Shown here piece after piece: positions 5,304-7,142 of a DNA stretch of 7,142 nucleotides; position 1 is the stretch's first letter, and each line of letters opens with the position of its first letter. Source of the stretch: Chloroflexota bacterium (lineage in GTDB: Bacteria > Chloroflexota > Dehalococcoidia > Lucifugimonadales > JADFKI01); contig JADFKI010000206.1 of NCBI GenBank assembly GCA_022565015.1, forward strand, positions 1 to 7,142. The letters run 5' to 3'. The translations under genes and the position numbers were made by a program. Under the pieces are notes generated by a model. That model did no database searches and was not told where the DNA came from. It saw only the letters and a list, made by a program, of their open reading frames with translations.

Positions 5304-6236
5304 ATGCGAATCGGTCTGATGCTGGGCGCAAGAAGGCAAGGCTACTCCCTGAACGTATTTGTCAAAGAGGTGGCAAAGGCCGAAGAGGACGGGGTCCAGA
5401 GCATATGGCTGCCTCATATCATGAGCTCGGGATACGACGCCATAACCGCGCTGGCGATCGCCGGCCGCGAAACGACTCGCATCGAGCTGGCTACGGCGGT
5501 CGTGCCGATATTTAGTCGGCACCCCCTGGCGATGGCGCAGCACGCGCTCACGGCCCAGTCGGCGATGGGCGGCAGGTTTACGCTGGGCATCGGCCTCTCT
5601 CATCGTCCCTCCGTCGAGGACGTAATGGGGCTGTCGTATCAGAGGCCGGCAAAGCATATGCAGGAGTACCTGTCCGTCCTCAGTCCGCTGGTCGCGACGG
5701 GCAAGGTGGACGTCTCGGGCGCATTTTACAACGTGCGCGCCGAAATCAGCGTCCCTGACGCCTCGCCCTTCCCTATCGTCATCGCCGCGCTGGCCCCCAT
5801 GATGCTGCGAATCGCGGGCGAGGTATCGGACGGCACAATAACCTGGATGGCGGGCATCAGGACCATCGAGGGACACATCGTGCCCAGGATCACGGCCGCT
5901 GCGTCGGAAGCCGGACGCCCTGAGCCCAGAGTCTGCGTTGCATTGCCTTTGGCCGTTCACGACGACGAGTCCGAGGCGCGCGACAAGATAGCACGAACAT
6001 TTGGGCGCTACGGCGAGATTACCAACTATCGCAGGGTGCTCGATATCGAGGGCGTCGAAGGCCCGTCCGAGGTGGCGGTCGTCGGGAACGAAGCGCAGGT
6101 CGAGCGGCGGATACGGGCCTTCGCAGACGCAGGTGCGACGGAATTCATAGCATCGATAGTACCCGTGGGCGACGACTCCAGGGCATCGCTCCAGAGGTCG
6201 CGGGACCTGCTGAAGGGCCTCGTAGGCAAGGTGTGA
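5304..6236 (+). CDS. Luciferase-like (LLM class) oxidoreductase, probably F420-dependent, copy 1
   Basis: This 310-residue protein is a bacterial-luciferase-like TIM-barrel oxidoreductase that best fits the F420-dependent MSMEG_4879-type subfamily (family knowledge, recognised by eye). Key segments: MRIGLMLG (first beta strand), RIELATAVVPIFSRHPLAMAQHALTAQ with VVPIFSRHP at 66-74, GRFTLGIGLSH (90-100), ERP-like YQRPAKHMQEYLSVL, GEVSDGTITWM with DGTITWM at 176-182, and VAVVGNEAQVERRIRAFADAGATEF near the end. Such enzymes pass hydride between a deazaflavin or flavin and an organic substrate; the substrate and choice between F420 and FMN cannot be read from the sequence. It is cytosolic, with no signal peptide. 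The ATG has a GAGG site (5294-5297) at 6 bases. A close paralogue starts 69 bases after its stop, so the two look like a tandem duplication in one operon. No F420 synthesis gene is in the window. Confidence 0.92.
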   Translation: MRIGLMLGARRQGYSLNVFVKEVAKAEEDGVQSIWLPHIMSSGYDAITALAIAGRETTRIELATAVVPIFSRHPLAMAQHALTAQSAMGGRFTLGIGLSHRPSVEDVMGLSYQRPAKHMQEYLSVLSPLVATGKVDVSGAFYNVRAEISVPDASPFPIVIAALAPMMLRIAGEVSDGTITWMAGIRTIEGHIVPRITAAASEAGRPEPRVCVALPLAVHDDESEARDKIARTFGRYGEITNYRRVLDIEGVEGPSEVAVVGNEAQVERRIRAFADAGATEFIASIVPVGDDSRASLQRSRDLLKGLVGKV

Positions 6237-6305
6237 GTGACCGGAAGAACTTTTTCGTCCTCTCGCGGACGTGGGAAATCTGACTCTGAAGCCAAGGCTA
6301 ACAAA

Positions 6306-7142
6306 GTGAAAATAGGCCTCTTCATAGGTTCGACAGGCTCTGCTCCAACGCTGGAGGGCCAGGTCCAGCAGGTCGTGGACGCGGAGCGCGACGGCTTCCA
6401 TAGCTTCTGGTTTGCCCAGGCGCCGGGCCTCATGGACGTCCTGACGATGATCGCGCTGGCCGGACAACGAACGGACCGCATCGAGATGGGACCGGCGGTC
6501 GTGCCGATATTCTCCAGGCACCCGCACACCATGGCCCTGCAAGCCTTGACGATCCAGGCCACGACAAAGGGAAGGCTGGCTCTTGGTCTGGGTGTGTCGC
6601 ATAAGGGGATGGTGGAGGACGGCATGGGCCTGTCTTTCGAGCGACCGGCTCTCAGGATGCGAGAGTACCTTACGGTTCTGAGCGCCCTTACCAGGAGCGG
6701 AAAAGCTGATTACGAGGGCGAGTTCTACAGTGTGAGCCTGACCCACAGCGTGCCGAACCCGAGGTCCTTCCAGACTCTGATAGCCGCGTTCGGTCCCAGA
6801 ATGTTGCGCATCGCCGGGGAGCTGGCAGACGGGACCATCACGTGGATGGTTGGCCCAAAGACGTTGGAATCGCACATACTGCCCCGCATCAGCTCCGCGG
6901 CCCAGAATGCCGGTCGGCCGAGCCCCAGAATCTGCGTGGCCGCTCCGGTCGCGGTGACGGACGACGTAGCAGGCGCAAGAGAGAGGGCCGGAGCCGAGTT
7001 CGGACGCTACGACCAGATTCCGAGCTACCGGAGCATGATGGACCTCGAAGGCGTCGACGGTCCTGCGCACATGGCAATCGTGGGAAACGAGGCCGAGGTC
7101 GAGGGCCGGATACGCGCCCTCGCGGACCTGGGCGCATCCGAC
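6306..7142 (+). CDS. Luciferase-like (LLM class) oxidoreductase, copy 2, cut by right edge
   Basis: From GTG 6306 the frame is open for 279 codons to the window edge; by comparison with copy 1, about 30 C-terminal residues are missing. It matches copy 1 along its length at roughly half of positions by eye: MKIGLFIG, RIEMGPAVVPIFSRHP (VVPIFSRHP at 65-73), GRLALGLGVSH, FERPALRMREYLTVL, MLRIAGELADGTITWM, and MAIVGNEAEVEGRIRALADLGASD. The start is supported by AAGG (6294-6297) with 8-base spacing and by alignment to the copy 1 N-terminus. An in-frame GTG at 6237, directly after the copy 1 stop, would add 23 polar residues unlike the family and is not preferred. The main difference from copy 1 is around residues 35-45 (WFAQAPGLMDV against WLPHIMSSGYDAI), a barrel loop that could shape the substrate or cofactor pocket. 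Substrate unknown; cofactor probably F420 or FMN. Confidence 0.9.
   Translation, partial: MKIGLFIGSTGSAPTLEGQVQQVVDAERDGFHSFWFAQAPGLMDVLTMIALAGQRTDRIEMGPAVVPIFSRHPHTMALQALTIQATTKGRLALGLGVSHKGMVEDGMGLSFERPALRMREYLTVLSALTRSGKADYEGEFYSVSLTHSVPNPRSFQTLIAAFGPRMLRIAGELADGTITWMVGPKTLESHILPRISSAAQNAGRPSPRICVAAPVAVTDDVAGARERAGAEFGRYDQIPSYRSMMDLEGVDGPAHMAIVGNEAEVEGRIRALADLGASD

Noticed and set aside
5502..5522. Perfect 7-base-pair hairpin (GTGCCGA, 7-base loop, TCGGCAC) inside oxidoreductase copy 1
   Set aside because: It is within the conserved VVPIFSRHP codons, lacks a T-run, and copy 2 keeps only a 5-base-pair version. Coding constraint explains it well enough.
6237..6305. Possible terminator or earlier GTG start between the two oxidoreductases
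   Set aside because: The best hairpin (CGTCC with GGACG) has no T-run after it, so it is not a standard terminator. The GTG at 6237 adds 23 residues with no match to copy 1.
5265..7070. A 601-codon open frame on the minus strand across both oxidoreductase genes
   Set aside because: It is antisense to two clear paralogous enzymes and their gap. Its apparent internal repeat only mirrors the similarity of the two plus-strand genes, and it shows no family motif.

Overview
The window is about 7.1 kb of dense, moderately high-GC bacterial DNA (about two thirds G+C in sampled queA lines) carrying nine protein-coding genes, two of them cut by the window edges. There are no RNA genes, CRISPR arrays, transposases or phage genes. 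The gene set (folD, queA, acpS, a MetE-like protein, a divergent MetX-like protein and two adjacent luciferase-like oxidoreductases of the F420-type family) together with TTG and GTG starts would fit a Chloroflexota/Dehalococcoidia (SAR202-like) genome, where such oxidoreductases are known to be expanded. This placement is an inference and could also fit another high-GC phylum.

Left half, minus strand, in transcription order: folD (3436 to 2537, one-carbon folate metabolism), a cupredoxin-type lipoprotein (2477 to 2022), queA (1978 to 941, queuosine tRNA modification), an unrecognised small protein with a PD-(D/E)XK nuclease-like motif (918 to 379), and the N-terminal 97 residues of a MetE-like methionine synthase family protein (293 to 1). 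The cupredoxin and nuclease-like genes look poorer in G+C than queA, so the block seems to mix core housekeeping genes with more mobile accessory genes. queA appears to have its own promoter, with a perfect TATAAT placed so that the transcript would start at the ATG (leaderless).

Right half, plus strand: a MetX-like alpha/beta hydrolase (3662 to 4675), acpS (4732 to 5136, phosphopantetheinyl transfer to acyl carrier protein), then two tandem paralogous luciferase-like/F420-type oxidoreductases (5304 to 6236, and 6306 running off the right edge). folD and the metX-like gene diverge from a 225-base region that holds two back-to-back TATAAT boxes and an imperfect inverted repeat. A five-tract G-quadruplex motif overlaps the end of acpS.

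Functionally, FolD, the MetE-like protein, the MetX-like protein and SAM-using QueA all touch one-carbon, methionine or SAM metabolism, so some shared logic is possible but unproven. I see no clear new multi-gene system. The items most worth following up are the orphan PD-(D/E)XK protein, the leaderless queA promoter, the divergent control region, the G-rich element and the oxidoreductase pair. Two real genes (MetE-like and the second oxidoreductase) run off the window edges and are easy to miss.
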